Under the pieces are notes generated by a model. It saw only the letters and a list, made by a program, of their open reading frames with translations, was not told the DNA's origin and searched no databases. A DNA stretch of 64,000 nt from Qipengyuania pacifica (GTDB lineage: Bacteria; Pseudomonadota; Alphaproteobacteria; Sphingomonadales; Sphingomonadaceae): assembly GCF_019857205.1 (NCBI RefSeq), contig NZ_JAHWXO010000002.1, positions 388,107-452,106 of the forward strand, read 5' to 3'. A program made the position numbers and the translations under genes. Shown in pieces: positions 9,662-20,431 of the stretch (its first letter is position 1; each line of letters opens with the position of its first letter).

Positions 9662-11892
9662 TCTGTAAAGAACGAGGTATGGGCCGCCTTCAGTTCGGCG
9701 ATCGTCTTGCCAAACAGCGTATCGCCGCCCGTCTTCCCGATCCGCCTGAACCCGATCGACGCCGTGTCCTCGTTCTCCGTTCCCTTGGCGAGCGCTTCAT
9801 TCAGCGCCTGCGTATCCGGCACGGTAACGATGTAGCGGCCCTGATCTTCGCCGAACCACCACTGCGCCTGCGTATAATCGCGGTGCCATTCGACGTCGGC
9901 ACCGATCCCGCCAGCCATGGCCATTTCCGCCAGAGCGACGGCAAGGCCGCCGTCGGAAATATCGTGCACCGCGCTGACGAGGCCATCTGCGATCAGCTGG
10001 AGGATGATCTTGCCGGCGTTCTTCTCGACCGTGAGGTCGGTCGGCGGTGTGCGCCCTTCGTCGCGTCGGTGGATTTCGCTGAGCCAGAGCGACTTGCCCA
10101 GATGCGAACGCTCCGGATCGGGCGTTGCCCAATGTTCTGCGCGGATGAGATAGATGGCTTCGCCTTCGGCCTTGAAGGGCATGGTCATCATCTTGTCGTA
10201 GTCGTCGATCAGGCCGACCCCACCGATAGCGGGCGTGGGCAGGATGGCGCTACCGCCACCGGTCGCCTTGCTTTCGTTATACAGGCTGACGTTGCCGGAC
10301 ACGATCGGGAAATCGAGTACGCGGCAGGCGCGGCCCATACCTTCGAGGGCATGGACGAACTGGCTCATGATTTCCGGGCGCTGCGGGTTGCCGAAGTTGA
10401 GGCAGTTCGTCACCGCCAATGGACGTGCCCCGACCGCGCAGAGGTTGCGATAGGCTTCCGCAATCGCCTGTTTACCGCCTTCATAGGGATCGGCGAAGAC
10501 ATAGCGCGGCGTGCAGTCGGTGCTGATGGCCAGCGCCTTTTTCGTGCCGTGGACCCGCACCACGCCCGCATCGCCGCCGGTCTGCAGCGTGTCCGCGCCA
10601 ACCTGGCTGTCGTACTGTTCGGAAATCCACCGGCGCGACGAGAGGTTGGGCGATGCGAGCAGCTTGATCAGATCGCCCCCGACATCGTCGGTGTCGGGCC
10701 GCTCGGTCATCGGCTTGATGCCGGCCCAATCCGTGTATTCGTCCTTCGAGATATAGGGACGGTCGTATTCCGGCGCATCCGCGGCGAGGGGGCCAAGCGG
10801 GATATCGCATACGACTTCGCCGCCGAATTCGAGCACCATGTGCCGTGTATCGGTCACTTCCCCGATGACGGCGAAATCCAGTTCCCACTTCTTGAAGATG
10901 GCCGCAGCCATTTCTTCCTTGCCGGGCTTCAGCACCATGAGCATGCGCTCCTGGCTTTCGCTCAGCATCATCTCATAGGGCGTCATGCCCTCTTCGCGGC
11001 AAGGAACCATGTCCATGTCGAGCCGGATGCCGGCCTTTCCATTGGTCGCCATCTCCACGCTGGACGAGGTCAGACCCGCGGCGCCCATGTCCTGAATGGC
11101 AACGATGGCGTCGGTGGCCATCAGCTCCAGGCAGGCTTCGATCAGCAGCTTCTCGGTGAAGGGATCGCCGACCTGCACGGTCGGGCGCTTGGCCTCCGCG
11201 TCCTCTTCGAAATCGGCGGAAGCCATGGTCGCGCCGTGAATGCCGTCACGCCCGGTCTTGGAGCCGACATAGACGATCGGATTGCCCACGCCGGTCGCTG
11301 CGCTGTAGAAAATCTTGTCCGCATCGGCGACGCCCACCGTCATCGCATTGACGAGGATATTGCCGTCATAGGCCGGGTGGAAGTTGGTTTCGCCGGCAAC
11401 GGTCGGAACACCGACGCAATTGCCGTACCCGCCGATCCCCGAAACCACGCCCTTCACGAGGTGCTTCATCTTGGGGTGATCGGGACGCCCGAAGCGCAAT
11501 GCGTTGGCATTCGCCACCGGGCGAGCGCCCATGGTGAACACGTCGCGCAATATGCCGCCGACACCGGTCGCCGCGCCCTGATAGGGTTCGATGTAACTGG
11601 GGTGGTTGTGGCTTTCCATCTTGAAGATGGCGGCCTGCCCGTCGCCGATATCGATCACGCCGGCATTTTCGCCCGGGCCGCAGATAACCCAAGGAGCCTC
11701 GGTCGGCAGCTTCTTCAGATGCAGCCGGCTGCTCTTGTAGGAACAATGTTCCGACCACATGACCGAGAAGATGCCCAGTTCCACGAGATTGGGCTCCCGG
11801 CCCAGGGCGTTCAGAACGCGTTCGTATTCTTCGGAGCTGAGGCCGTGCTGTTCGACGACTTCGGGGGTGATCGCGGATTCGACATTTGCCAT
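9646..11892 (-). CDS. purL: Phosphoribosylformylglycinamidine synthase subunit PurL
   Basis: 748 residues, the small-type PurL that works with separate PurS and PurQ subunits (not in this window). It converts FGAR to FGAM with ATP and glutamine-derived ammonia in purine synthesis. Visible marks are [14 protein letters not shown] near the start, the ATP-binding [26 protein letters not shown] segment, the repeated AIR-synthase halves, and [21 protein letters not shown] in the second half. Its end overlaps the DUF72 start. Confidence 0.97.
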   Translation of the reverse strand: MANVESAITPEVVEQHGLSSEEYERVLNALGREPNLVELGIFSVMWSEHCSYKSSRLHLKKLPTEAPWVICGPGENAGVIDIGDGQAAIFKMESHNHPSYIEPYQGAATGVGGILRDVFTMGARPVANANALRFGRPDHPKMKHLVKGVVSGIGGYGNCVGVPTVAGETNFHPAYDGNILVNAMTVGVADADKIFYSAATGVGNPIVYVGSKTGRDGIHGATMASADFEEDAEAKRPTVQVGDPFTEKLLIEACLELMATDAIVAIQDMGAAGLTSSSVEMATNGKAGIRLDMDMVPCREEGMTPYEMMLSESQERMLMVLKPGKEEMAAAIFKKWELDFAVIGEVTDTRHMVLEFGGEVVCDIPLGPLAADAPEYDRPYISKDEYTDWAGIKPMTERPDTDDVGGDLIKLLASPNLSSRRWISEQYDSQVGADTLQTGGDAGVVRVHGTKKALAISTDCTPRYVFADPYEGGKQAIAEAYRNLCAVGARPLAVTNCLNFGNPQRPEIMSQFVHALEGMGRACRVLDFPIVSGNVSLYNESKATGGGSAILPTPAIGGVGLIDDYDKMMTMPFKAEGEAIYLIRAEHWATPDPERSHLGKSLWLSEIHRRDEGRTPPTDLTVEKNAGKIILQLIADGLVSAVHDISDGGLAVALAEMAMAGGIGADVEWHRDYTQAQWWFGEDQGRYIVTVPDTQALNEALAKGTENEDTASIGFRRIGKTGGDTLFGKTIAELKAAHTSFFTEWMEG

Positions 11893-11902
11893 GCGCGCGC
11901 GC

Positions 11903-12583
11903 TTAGCGCCGCACGCCCGACACTGCCAGTCCCACGAGACTTTTATGCCATCTTGTCGACTGCACCCAGAAGGCGAGGGTGGTCAGAATGCCGAAGGATA
12001 GCAGGGCGGTCACATATATCCCTGTGCCTGCTTCCTGCGGCTGCGGGCCGAACCAATTGATCGCCTGGAATACCAGCATCGTCCCCAGCAAAATGAGCGG
12101 CGGGACCACTGGGCCTTTCGTGCGCCTGATATAAAAGCAGAAGGCGGCCAGCGTTATCCCGATCTCCAGCGGCATCTCGATCCAGGGCGAATTCCACAGC
12201 CCCAGCCCGAATTTCTCTTCCCCGCCCGCAAGGGTAAGATCCGGCCCGTGCGCGAGCAGATCGAGCAGCCAGTGGCTCAATACCACGATGGCTCCCCATG
12301 TCGCGGCGATGGCGTTTCGCGAGACGAGCCAGATCACGATTGCGAAGCCCAACGCCCATGCCGCAGTGCCGGAAAGGCTGTGGGTGTACGGCATGTGATA
12401 GAGATCGAGCGGGTTCATCGCTGTCATTCCGGGCACGATCCGCAGTTTCTCGATCCCGACGATCGCGAAGGTGAAGAACGCCCAGTCGACCAGCTGCGCT
12501 GCGATGAACAGCGTGCCCAGCTTGGGCGCTTCTTCCGTTATGCCGCGAGCGAGGAAGGCGGGGGCGAAGTGACCGATGAACAT
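11903..12583 (-). CDS. Membrane protein, metal-dependent hydrolase-like (YdjM/DUF457-like)
   Basis: 226 residues with about six hydrophobic segments. It resembles the small membrane-bound metal-dependent hydrolase-like proteins: it begins [14 protein letters not shown], has a paired histidine motif in [15 protein letters not shown] and an Asp/His-rich helix [16 protein letters not shown]. No substrate is known. The ATG at 12583 is chosen because it opens with the typical GHFAPA segment. The gene starts 5 bases after the stop of the DUF2177 gene, so the two probably form an operon. Confidence 0.65.
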   Translation of the reverse strand: MFIGHFAPAFLARGITEEAPKLGTLFIAAQLVDWAFFTFAIVGIEKLRIVPGMTAMNPLDLYHMPYTHSLSGTAAWALGFAIVIWLVSRNAIAATWGAIVVLSHWLLDLLAHGPDLTLAGGEEKFGLGLWNSPWIEMPLEIGITLAAFCFYIRRTKGPVVPPLILLGTMLVFQAINWFGPQPQEAGTGIYVTALLSFGILTTLAFWVQSTRWHKSLVGLAVSGVRR

Positions 12584-12587
12584 CGGC

Positions 12588-12983
12588 TCAGCCGAACCTG
12601 TCGGCGGCGAAAGTAGCCGCACCGGCCGCCACGGCAGTCGCAAATGCGCCCCAGCAGATGTCGACCAATGTGACGATTGTCGACCAGTTGCGCATGGTCG
12701 CCTGGTTCGTCAGGTCGTAGGTTGCATAACAGATCGCGCCGAGCAGTGCGCCGTTGAGGGCAGCTGCCCCTGTGCCGCCTGCCAATCCCGGACGGACGGC
12801 AAACCACACGATCGCGCAGATATAGGCACAGTAGAAAAGCAGCGCGGGGACCATGCGGAAGGTTTCCGCCAGCAGACCGCCAAGCTGGGGGCGGTAGAAG
12901 TTGGGGCCGGCCCAACCCAGCCACGCCGCGTCGAGGATCCCGAAAACCAAAGCAGCTGTGACGGCGGCGACAATCCACGTCAT
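12588..12983 (-). CDS. DUF2177 family membrane protein
   Basis: 131 residues and four predicted membrane helices, matching DUF2177: an N-terminal helix with GILDAAWLGWAGPNFYRPQLG, then the signature ATYDLTNQATMRNWS, and a last helix with DICWGAFATAVAAGAAT. The role is unknown. It is transcribed away from xseB across a 64-base gap and is followed closely by the hydrolase-like membrane protein. Confidence 0.88.
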   Translation of the reverse strand: MTWIVAAVTAALVFGILDAAWLGWAGPNFYRPQLGGLLAETFRMVPALLFYCAYICAIVWFAVRPGLAGGTGAAALNGALLGAICYATYDLTNQATMRNWSTIVTLVDICWGAFATAVAAGAATFAADRFG

Positions 12984-13047
12984 ATTCGCTCCCCCTCTTT
13001 TCGCCTTACTTGACCGCGCGCAGGTGGGCCGTCAATGCTTCCCGCCG

Positions 13048-13305
13048 ATGGCAGAGGAACAGTTACAGATTTCGGATTTGAATTTCGAGCAGGCTCTACG
13101 CGAGCTCGAAAGCGTCGTGCGACGGCTCGAGAGCGGTGACGTGCCGCTCGACGAGAGCATCGACCTGTACGAACGCGGCGAGCAATTGCGCAAGGCGTGC
13201 CAGTCGCGACTCGATTCGGCGCAGGCGCGGATCGAAAAGATCGTCGCCGGAGCCGATGGGAAGCCTACCGGGACCGAGCCTTTCGATGCGGATGGCGGTG
13301 CATGA
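13048..13305 (+). CDS. xseB: Exodeoxyribonuclease VII small subunit
   Basis: 85 residues, the normal size of XseB, which binds XseA to make the single-strand-specific exonuclease VII. The core NFEQALRELESVVRRLESGDVPLDESIDLYERGEQL is diagnostic. The start ATG at 13048 gives MAEEQLQISDLNF. Its stop overlaps the ispA start (ATGA), a pairing of xseB and ispA that is common in proteobacteria. Confidence 0.95.
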   Translation: MAEEQLQISDLNFEQALRELESVVRRLESGDVPLDESIDLYERGEQLRKACQSRLDSAQARIEKIVAGADGKPTGTEPFDADGGA

Positions 13306-14210
13306 GTGTGATGACGACCATGCCTCCTCGTCTGGGCGAGGCGTTCGAGCGGGTACAGAGCGACATAGACAGCGCCTTCGATGCGTTTCTTCCCGTTCCC
13401 GACGATAGCCGGGCCCGTCTGGTCGAAGCGATGCGCTATGCCGCGATCGGCGCGGGCAAGCGCATGCGACCCCTGCTGCTAGTCGCGACTTCGGAACTCT
13501 TCGGCGTAAACCGCAATGCTGCAATCAACGCAGGGTGCGCGGTGGAGGCGATCCACGCCTATTCGCTTATCCATGACGATCTTCCCTGCATGGACGACGA
13601 TGCCATGCGGCACGGAAAACCTTCGGTGCACAAGGCGTTCGACGATGCAACGGCAGTCCTTGCAGGCGATTGCCTGCACGCGCTGGCCTTCGACATCCTG
13701 ACGCAGCTCGACACCAGTGCGGATCCGTTCGTCCGCTCGGAACTCGTCGCCACCCTGGCCCGGGCCAGCGGCCACGATGGCATGGCTGGTGGGCAAATGA
13801 TGGATATCGTCTCTCAGGAAGAGAATTACGATCTTCGCCAGATCACCAGGCTGCAACAACTCAAGACGGGGGCATTGCTTGCAGCCAGCGTCGAAATGGG
13901 CGCAGTGCTCGGCCGTGTGCCGCCCGAAGGGCGCGCGCATCTTCGTGCCTATGCCCGCGATATCGGCCTCGCCTTCCAGATCGCGGACGATCTGCTGGAC
14001 GTGGAAGGTGACGAAGCGAAAGCCGGCAAGGCGCTGCGCAAGGATGAAGAGCAGGGCAAGCAGACCTTCGTGACGCTGATGGGTGTTGAACAGGCCCGCG
14101 CGCAGGCGACGATGCTGGTCGAACAGGCGGGTCGGCACCTCTCAAGCTACGGCGAAGACGCCCGGCTTCTTGTCGAACTCGCCGACTTCGTCGTGAAAAG
14201 AGATCATTGA
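13302..14210 (+). CDS. ispA: Polyprenyl synthetase, farnesyl diphosphate synthase type
   Basis: 302 residues. It condenses IPP with DMAPP/GPP to farnesyl diphosphate, feeding ubiquinone, carotenoid and undecaprenyl synthesis. The first aspartate-rich motif is DDLPCMDDD at residues 92-100, with the two-residue insertion typical of bacterial FPP synthases. The second is DDLLDVEGD near residue 228, and the basic GKRMRP motif lies near 52. The ATG at 13302 overlaps the xseB stop; the next gene coaD overlaps its stop. Confidence 0.94.
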   Translation: MSVMTTMPPRLGEAFERVQSDIDSAFDAFLPVPDDSRARLVEAMRYAAIGAGKRMRPLLLVATSELFGVNRNAAINAGCAVEAIHAYSLIHDDLPCMDDDAMRHGKPSVHKAFDDATAVLAGDCLHALAFDILTQLDTSADPFVRSELVATLARASGHDGMAGGQMMDIVSQEENYDLRQITRLQQLKTGALLAASVEMGAVLGRVPPEGRAHLRAYARDIGLAFQIADDLLDVEGDEAKAGKALRKDEEQGKQTFVTLMGVEQARAQATMLVEQAGRHLSSYGEDARLLVELADFVVKRDH

Positions 14211-14719
14211 TGGCCAAACGTATCGGCATTTATCCCGGAACATTCGACCCCATCACGCTGGGGCACATGGACATCATCGAACGGGGCGCCAAGCTGGTCG
14301 ACGAACTGATCATCGGGGTGACGACCAATATCGCTAAATCGCCCATGTTCGACGACGACGAGCGTATCGCCATGGTCGAACGCGAAGTTGCCGAAATCGC
14401 CTGCGACACCATTCGCGTGGTCGGGTTCAACTCGCTGTTGATGGACTTTGCCGAACAGATGAATGCAGGGATTGTCGTTCGCGGAATTCGCGGGGTGACG
14501 GACTTCGAATACGAATATCAGCTCACCGGCATGAACCGCCAGCTCAACGACCGGATCGAAACGGTCTTTCTCATGGCCGATGTCGAACTGCAGCCGATTG
14601 CCAGCAGGCTGGTGAAGGAAATCGCCTTTTACGGCGGCCCGATCGAAAAGTTCGTCACCCCTGCGGTACGGGCCGATGTGGAAGCGCGGGTCCAGAAGAT
14701 GGGGCCGCGCGGCGGCTGA
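14210..14719 (+). CDS. coaD: Phosphopantetheine adenylyltransferase
   Basis: 169 residues, normal for CoaD, which adenylates 4'-phosphopantetheine in CoA synthesis. It begins MAKRIGIYPGTFDPITLGH with the nucleotidyltransferase T/HxGH motif (TLGH, residues 16-19), then RGIRGVTDFEYEYQLTGMNRQL, which binds substrate. The ATG at 14210 overlaps the ispA stop as TGATG; a TTG three bases earlier is less likely. Confidence 0.95.
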   Translation: MAKRIGIYPGTFDPITLGHMDIIERGAKLVDELIIGVTTNIAKSPMFDDDERIAMVEREVAEIACDTIRVVGFNSLLMDFAEQMNAGIVVRGIRGVTDFEYEYQLTGMNRQLNDRIETVFLMADVELQPIASRLVKEIAFYGGPIEKFVTPAVRADVEARVQKMGPRGG

Positions 14720-14796
14720 CGGATGATTTCCACCTATTCATTGAACGGACAGACGCCTCGCGCTAGTGGGTCGGCAATCCATGACATTGCTACGGA

Positions 14797-15552
14797 ATGA
14801 CGATGCTCAAGACTTCGCTAGCCATTGCTGCCGCGCTGACAATCGGTGCCGCGCCTCTAGCCGCACAGGTGGCGGAAGATCCTGCTCCGACCGAAAGTGA
14901 AGCGACTGCCCCTGCAGCTACGACTCCTGACGGTGATGCAGTGGACGCTGCGGCTTCGACCGAAGCTGAGGACACGCGGACATTCTCGCCTGTCAACTTC
15001 AACGTCAATGAAGATCTCGAGAACATTCTTCTGCTGGATCTGTCGAACGGCCAGCGGGTTGCCATCCGCCTCAAGCCTGACTGGGCGCCCCACCACGTGG
15101 AGCGTATCAAGACCCTCACCCGGCAGGGCTTCTACGACGGGGTGATCTTCCACCGCGTCATCGATGGATTCATGGCACAGACGGGCGATCCGACCGGTAC
15201 GGGTACCGGTGGTTCGCAGCTTCCCGACATCGCCGAGGAATTCAACCGCATGCCCCATGTGCGCGGCACGGTTTCGATGGCTCGCGCGGCGAGTGAAGAC
15301 AGTGCGAACAGTCAGTTCTTCATCGTCTTTTATCCGCGCCTGAACCTCGACAACAATTACACCAATTTCGGGCGGGTCATTTCCAACATGGCTGCGGTGG
15401 ATGCGATCCAGCGCGGCGAACCGCCTGCCAATCCCACCCGCGTGCTTCAGGCGTCGATCGCAGCCGACAACAAGCCGGTCCCGGCGATGCCGGCGCCGCA
15501 GGTGCAGCAGGATATTTCGATCGACGATCTGAACGCGCCGATCGGCAACTGA
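14797..15552 (+). CDS. Periplasmic peptidyl-prolyl cis-trans isomerase, cyclophilin type
   Basis: 251 residues. A signal peptide (about residues 1-23, ending APLAAQ) is followed by an Ala/Thr/Glu-rich linker and then the cyclophilin domain. Conserved cyclophilin segments are FYDGVIFHRVIDGFMAQTGDPTGTG and RGTVSMARAASEDSANSQFFIVF, both carrying the usual catalytic-site residues (Arg, Phe, Gln). It should catalyse prolyl isomerisation of envelope proteins. There are two close ATG starts (residues 1 and 3). Confidence 0.92.
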   Translation: MTMLKTSLAIAAALTIGAAPLAAQVAEDPAPTESEATAPAATTPDGDAVDAAASTEAEDTRTFSPVNFNVNEDLENILLLDLSNGQRVAIRLKPDWAPHHVERIKTLTRQGFYDGVIFHRVIDGFMAQTGDPTGTGTGGSQLPDIAEEFNRMPHVRGTVSMARAASEDSANSQFFIVFYPRLNLDNNYTNFGRVISNMAAVDAIQRGEPPANPTRVLQASIAADNKPVPAMPAPQVQQDISIDDLNAPIGN

Positions 15553-15589
15553 CTTTTCATTGCGCTGACCCCGCACTAGGGGCGGCGCA

Positions 15590-16618
15590 ATGAAAGTTGA
15601 TCTCTTCGATTTCGAACTGCCGGTAGAACGCATCGCGCTTCGCCCGGCGCGGCCGCGTGATGCTGCGCGCATGCTGATCGTGCGCGAAAGCGGCCCGTTC
15701 GAAGATCGCGGCGTGCGGGACCTGCCTCAGATGCTGCGGGCTGGCGATGTTCTCGTTTTCAACGATACGCGCGTTATTCCCGCACAACTCGAAGGTCGGC
15801 GTGGCGAGGCTAAAATCGGCGCCACGCTGCACAAGCGCATCGACCTTCGTCGCTGGCAGGCCTTCGTCCGGAATGCCAAGCGGCTCAGGCCGGGCGATGT
15901 TGCCGAATTTGGTGGCGGCGTCACCGCCGTGGCTGAAGAGCGTCTGGCCGATGGAAGCTTCGTGCTGTTCTTCGAAGGGGAGGAGCCGGTCGAGGTCCTG
16001 CTCGAACGTGCCGGGCGGATGCCCCTGCCTCCCTATATCGCAGGAAAGCGCGACACGGACGAACAGGATCGCCTGGATTACCAGACCATGTTCGCGGCAG
16101 AGGATGGCGCGGTAGCTGCCCCGACTGCGGCGCTTCATTTCACGCCGGAACTGATTGCCGCTCTGGATGCAGCCGGCATCGGGCGCGAAACGCTGACTCT
16201 TCACGTCGGGGCAGGCACGTTCCTGCCGGTCAAGGCCGATGATACCGCCGACCACGCGATGCATTCCGAATGGGGTAGGGTGGACCGCGACGTTGCAGAC
16301 CGCCTGAATGCCGCGCGAAAGGCAGGCGGGCGATTGATCGCGGTCGGGACCACCAGCTTGCGGCTATTGGAAAGCGCAACCAGGGACGATGGCATGATCG
16401 GCGAATTTTCGGATGATACCGACATCTTCATCACCCCCGGTTACCAGTTCCGGGCAGTCGATGGATTGATGACCAACTTCCATCTTCCAAAATCGACCCT
16501 CGTCATGCTCGTCAGTGCGCTGATGGGACGCGAACGGATGCTGTCGGCCTATCGGTACGCGATCGAAAACGAATATCGGTTCTACAGCTACGGCGATTCC
16601 TCGCTCTTGCTGCCCTGA
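15590..16618 (+). CDS. queA: S-adenosylmethionine:tRNA ribosyltransferase-isomerase
   Basis: 342 residues. It makes epoxyqueuosine by transferring the ribosyl part of SAM to preQ1 in tRNA. It begins [24 protein letters not shown] and contains [38 protein letters not shown] and the C-terminal [16 protein letters not shown], all typical of QueA. It works on the same pathway as tgt about 4.8 kb downstream. Its 3' end overlaps the convergent TetR gene by 31 bases. Confidence 0.96.
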   Translation: MKVDLFDFELPVERIALRPARPRDAARMLIVRESGPFEDRGVRDLPQMLRAGDVLVFNDTRVIPAQLEGRRGEAKIGATLHKRIDLRRWQAFVRNAKRLRPGDVAEFGGGVTAVAEERLADGSFVLFFEGEEPVEVLLERAGRMPLPPYIAGKRDTDEQDRLDYQTMFAAEDGAVAAPTAALHFTPELIAALDAAGIGRETLTLHVGAGTFLPVKADDTADHAMHSEWGRVDRDVADRLNAARKAGGRLIAVGTTSLRLLESATRDDGMIGEFSDDTDIFITPGYQFRAVDGLMTNFHLPKSTLVMLVSALMGRERMLSAYRYAIENEYRFYSYGDSSLLLP

Positions 16619-17184
16619 TCGGGGAACAGGCTTTTCGTATCGAGCATCCGGTCGATAAGCGCGTCGTCGACGGGAATTCGACCGTCCAGCATGAGCATGG
16701 CGATCCCGTGAGCGATTGACCACGCCTGTAAGGCAAGCGTCTCGGCCCGCTCGGAGTTGCTGGCGAGCGCCCGCGTATTGGCGATCAGCAAGGTACGTGC
16801 CTCGTCTACGGGTTCCTCCTTGTCGACCGGTTTGCCCTGCGTGAACATCAGCCTGAAAAGTACGGGGTGGGCGAGGGCGAAGCGGACATAGGCCCGGCCC
16901 GTTTCGGCAAAACCGGCAGCACCTCCGCCGGCCTTTTGGGCGGCGGCGGCCTGTTCGCTGCCGAGCATTTTCAACCCTTCCCGGGCAAGCGCCTGGTCCA
17001 GAGCCTGTTTGTCGGGAAAATGCCGGTAGACGGCCGTCGGCGAAACCCCCACCTTGCGAGACAATTCGCGCAGCGAAGGCGCCTTTCCGTCGGGACCTTC
17101 GAGAGCCCGCAGACCTTCGAGGACAAGCGCCTCGCGCAGATTGCCGTGATGATAGGCTTCACTCGAAGTTGACACTGTTACCAT
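16588..17184 (-). CDS. TetR-family transcriptional regulator
   Basis: 198 residues with an N-terminal TetR helix-turn-helix ([32 protein letters not shown]) and a helical ligand/dimer domain with the [17 protein letters not shown] segment seen in the TetR group with a WHG-type C-terminal domain. The ATG at 17184 is chosen; an in-frame ATG at 17217 would add eleven residues in the intergenic region. It is divergent from the carotenoid oxygenase, with 45 bases between starts, so it may control that gene and itself. Confidence 0.87.
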   Translation of the reverse strand: MVTVSTSSEAYHHGNLREALVLEGLRALEGPDGKAPSLRELSRKVGVSPTAVYRHFPDKQALDQALAREGLKMLGSEQAAAAQKAGGGAAGFAETGRAYVRFALAHPVLFRLMFTQGKPVDKEEPVDEARTLLIANTRALASNSERAETLALQAWSIAHGIAMLMLDGRIPVDDALIDRMLDTKSLFPDQGSKSEESP

Positions 17185-17229
17185 AGACCCTATGTTTACA
17201 CCGTTCACTTTAACCAATGTGAGTCGGTC

Positions 17230-18660
17230 ATGGCAAGCGTCATAGAAAAAACAATCCGTAAAGCTGTCACTCCCGCCATTCAGGCCCTGGCGGGTGTCAA
17301 CCGGAACAGGTTACCAGATGCCCGGACCAACCCGTTCCTGAACGGCGTCCACACCCCGCTGCGTGAAGAATTCACGCTGGACGATCTGCACGTCACGGGC
17401 AGCATTCCCACAGAACTCGACGGTCGCTACGTTCGGATCGGCCCCAATCCGTATGGCAAGGGAGATAAGGGGCATCACTGGTTCCTGGGCGATGGCATGG
17501 TTCACGGTGTGCGCCTGAAGAACGGCGACGCTATATGGTATCGCAACCGGTTTATCCGATCGCGCGATCTCGAAGGGAAGGGCGGGCCCAAGTCAGTCGA
17601 TGGACCGCGTCGCGGCTTCGGGGATACGGTGAACACCAATGTTCTGGCAATCGGCGACAAGATCATGGCGCTTGTCGAAGCCAGCAGCTTCCCTGTCCAG
17701 CTCGATGACGATCTCGAGAGCGTCGCTTACTCGGATTTCGGTGGGGGTCTGACGGGATCATTCACCGCGCATCCCCATGAATGCTCGGCAACCGGCGAAT
17801 TCCACGCAATCTGCTACGATGGCATGTCGGCCGATACCATCCGCCACGTCGTTCTGGCGCGGAATGGAACGGTCTTGCGGGAAACGGAGATTGCCGTCCG
17901 CCATGGCCCGTCGATCCACGACTGCGCGCTGACGGAGAATTTCGTGGTCGTGCTGGATCTGCCGGTCACCTTCTCGATGCCGGCGCTCATTTCAGGGCAC
18001 AGGTTTCCCTACCGCTGGAACCGCGCTCACAAGGCCCGTGTCGGTCTCCTGCCGCGCGGCGGCACGGGCGATCAGATCGTGTGGCACGAAGTTGAGCCTT
18101 GCTACGCTTTTCACGTCGGCAACAGCTTCGAAGACGATAGGGGGCAGGTTGTAATCGACCTGTGCGCGTATGAAACCATCTTCGATGGGGACATGCCGGG
18201 ACCGTATGGCAAGCCTCTCGGTCTCGAACGCTGGACAGTCGATGGCAAGGGCGGGCAGGTACAGCGCGATGTCCTGGACTCGTCGCCGCAGGAATTTCCC
18301 CGGCCGGACGAGCGTTTCTTCACCACCGACTATCGCTATCTCTGGAGCATGGGGCTGCCGGATGATGGCGACCTCGAGTTCGTCGCGCCCATGCCGCTTT
18401 ATCGCCACGACCTCGTCACCGGGGAGCGTATCCAGCACGACTTCGGCGACGGCCGCATACCGGGGGAATTCGTGTTCGTGCCGCGCGATGCTGGCGCGCC
18501 CGAAGGTGACGGTTGGGTCATGGGATATGTCATCGATCGAAATCGCGGGACGAGCGCGCTGGAAATCCTCGATGCCCACAGCCTCGAGACAGTTGCGTCC
18601 GTACACATCCCGCATCTTATCCCGCCGGGCTTCCACGGGAATTGGATCGCAGCTAACTAG
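17230..18660 (+). CDS. Carotenoid oxygenase family protein
   Basis: 476 residues of the RPE65/carotenoid cleavage oxygenase family, non-haem Fe(II) seven-bladed propellers that cleave a polyene or stilbene double bond. The iron-binding histidines are seen in TAHPHECSATGEFH, in the GPSIHDCALTENFVVVLDLPVTF stretch, in CYAFHVGNSFED and at the C-terminus in PPGFHGNW. The early segment RYVRIGPNPYGKG is also typical. No signal peptide is present. The substrate could be a carotenoid or a lignin-derived stilbene; sphingomonads have both kinds. Confidence 0.88.
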   Translation: MASVIEKTIRKAVTPAIQALAGVNRNRLPDARTNPFLNGVHTPLREEFTLDDLHVTGSIPTELDGRYVRIGPNPYGKGDKGHHWFLGDGMVHGVRLKNGDAIWYRNRFIRSRDLEGKGGPKSVDGPRRGFGDTVNTNVLAIGDKIMALVEASSFPVQLDDDLESVAYSDFGGGLTGSFTAHPHECSATGEFHAICYDGMSADTIRHVVLARNGTVLRETEIAVRHGPSIHDCALTENFVVVLDLPVTFSMPALISGHRFPYRWNRAHKARVGLLPRGGTGDQIVWHEVEPCYAFHVGNSFEDDRGQVVIDLCAYETIFDGDMPGPYGKPLGLERWTVDGKGGQVQRDVLDSSPQEFPRPDERFFTTDYRYLWSMGLPDDGDLEFVAPMPLYRHDLVTGERIQHDFGDGRIPGEFVFVPRDAGAPEGDGWVMGYVIDRNRGTSALEILDAHSLETVASVHIPHLIPPGFHGNWIAAN

Positions 18661-18666
18661 GGGTCT

Positions 18667-19608
18667 GTGGATCCGATTCTCGAACTCAATGGCCTGTCCA
18701 AGGTCTACCGCGGCGGGCTGAAGGCGCTCGACAATGTCGATCTCAGCGTACGGAAGGGCGAGATATTCGCGCTGCTCGGGCCCAACGGCGCGGGCAAGAC
18801 CACGCTTATCGGTGCGGTCTGCGGTCTCGTCCGACCCAGTTCGGGTACAATCCACGCCTTCGGCCACGATCTGGCAACCGACTGGCGCAAGGCGCGCAGC
18901 CGCATAGGGCTGGTCCCGCAGGAACTGAGCACGGACATGTTCGAACCGGTCGAACATGCCGTCAGCTATTCACGCGGCCTGTTCGGTCTCGCACCCGACA
19001 GGCAGCGGATCGAAGAGATCTTGCGCAGCCTCAGCCTCTGGGAAAAGCGGGGCGAGCGGATCATGGCCCTGTCGGGCGGAATGAAGCGCCGCGTGCTCAT
19101 CGCCAAGGCTCTCGCACACGAACCCGACCTCCTGTTCCTCGACGAACCCACCGCCGGCGTCGACGTGGAACTGCGCAAGGGCATGTGGGCGATCATAGAT
19201 AAGATGCGCGCGCGTGGCACCACCATCATCCTGACCACGCATTACATCGAAGAGGCCGAGATGATGGCCGACCGCGTCGGTGTCATCAATCGCGGCAAGC
19301 TGCTCATGGTTGACGAGAAAGACGCCATGATGGCCCGTCTCGGCCGAACCGAGGCACATATTACGCTTGCACAACCCCTCGCCACACTGCCTCCGGAAAT
19401 AGGCCGGTTCCCGGTCGAATTGGAAGCGGGCGGAACGGTGCTCCGCTACCGAGGGGGCGATGGGACAGGAAAGGGTAAGGCCGAAGTCGCCGAATTGACC
19501 AAGGCGCTCATCGGCGCGGGGATCGATTACGTTGGCATCGACACCCGTGAGAGCAGTCTCGAGGATATCTTCGTATCCCTGCTTGGCGAAGGCGAGGTAC
19601 CGCAATGA
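18667..19608 (+). CDS. ABC transporter ATP-binding protein (ABC-2 export type)
   Basis: 313 residues. The Walker A motif GPNGAGKT is at 38-45, the signature LSGGMKRRV near 140, and the Walker B LLFLDEPTAGVD near 158. A C-terminal extension follows, typical of DrrA/YadG-like exporter ATPases. The start is GTG at 18667. The next gene is its permease, with an ATGA overlap, so the pair forms one exporter in the inner membrane. The substrate is unknown. Confidence 0.92.
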   Translation: MDPILELNGLSKVYRGGLKALDNVDLSVRKGEIFALLGPNGAGKTTLIGAVCGLVRPSSGTIHAFGHDLATDWRKARSRIGLVPQELSTDMFEPVEHAVSYSRGLFGLAPDRQRIEEILRSLSLWEKRGERIMALSGGMKRRVLIAKALAHEPDLLFLDEPTAGVDVELRKGMWAIIDKMRARGTTIILTTHYIEEAEMMADRVGVINRGKLLMVDEKDAMMARLGRTEAHITLAQPLATLPPEIGRFPVELEAGGTVLRYRGGDGTGKGKAEVAELTKALIGAGIDYVGIDTRESSLEDIFVSLLGEGEVPQ

Positions 19609-20369
19609 TTTCCTGGCGCTCAACCTGGTCGATATACACCCGGGAGCTTGTTCGCTTTCTTCGCACGGCATTCCAGTCGGTGCTGGCACCCGTTCTCACG
19701 ACCTCGCTCTATTTCATCGTGTTCGGAGCGGCGATCGGCGGGCGTATGCCCGATCTGGATGGGGTGCAATATGGCGCATTCATCATCCCGGGACTGCTGA
19801 TGCTCACCCTGCTGGGAGAGACCACCAGCAATTCAAGCTTCGGCATTTATATGCCTCGCTTTACCGGAACGATTTACGAATTGCTCAGCGCCCCTGTCGG
19901 CGTGACCGAAACGCTTATCGGGTTCGTAGGGGCGGCGATGACGAAAAGCCTTATCCTCGCGACGATCATATTGGTTACTGCCCGACTGTTCGTCGATTAT
20001 TCGATCGCTTACCCGGTCTTGGCGGTATTCTACATCATGCTCGTCGCAGCCGCCTTCAGTCTCTTTGGGTTCATTCTTGGCATTTGGGCCGATAACTTCG
20101 AAAAACTCGGCATAATCCCGATGCTGTTCCTTACCCCGCTGACGTTTCTGGGAGGCACGTTCTATTCGATCGATATGCTGCCGAAGCCATGGGACACTAT
20201 CGCTCTAGCCAATCCGATCGTTTATCTTGTCAGTGGATTGCGCTGGACATTCTATGGGACGAGCGACGTCAATATCTGGGTCAGCTTCGGTATCACCTTG
20301 GGCTTTCTCGCCCTGTGCGTTTCGGTGATCGCGTACATTTTCAAAACAGGTTGGCGGCTACGCGCCTGA
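19605..20369 (+). CDS. ABC-2 type transporter permease
   Basis: 254 residues with six predicted membrane helices of the ABC-2 (YadH-like) type. The segment FLTPLTFLGGTFYSIDMLPKPW is the usual signature before the last helices. It overlaps the ATPase stop by four bases, and the two proteins should form a homodimeric exporter with two of each subunit. Confidence 0.92.
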   Translation: MISWRSTWSIYTRELVRFLRTAFQSVLAPVLTTSLYFIVFGAAIGGRMPDLDGVQYGAFIIPGLLMLTLLGETTSNSSFGIYMPRFTGTIYELLSAPVGVTETLIGFVGAAMTKSLILATIILVTARLFVDYSIAYPVLAVFYIMLVAAAFSLFGFILGIWADNFEKLGIIPMLFLTPLTFLGGTFYSIDMLPKPWDTIALANPIVYLVSGLRWTFYGTSDVNIWVSFGITLGFLALCVSVIAYIFKTGWRLRA

Positions 20370-20431
20370 ATACGAACGCGCTTTGTCGATCAAGGGTGGC
20401 GAGCGCCGAAGAGCCGCGCTAGGCTTCTGGC

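Noticed and set aside
9679..12060. Long open frame opposite purL (about 790 codons)
   Set aside because: It is a GC-rich antisense frame of purL, with no recognisable domain; purL is certain.
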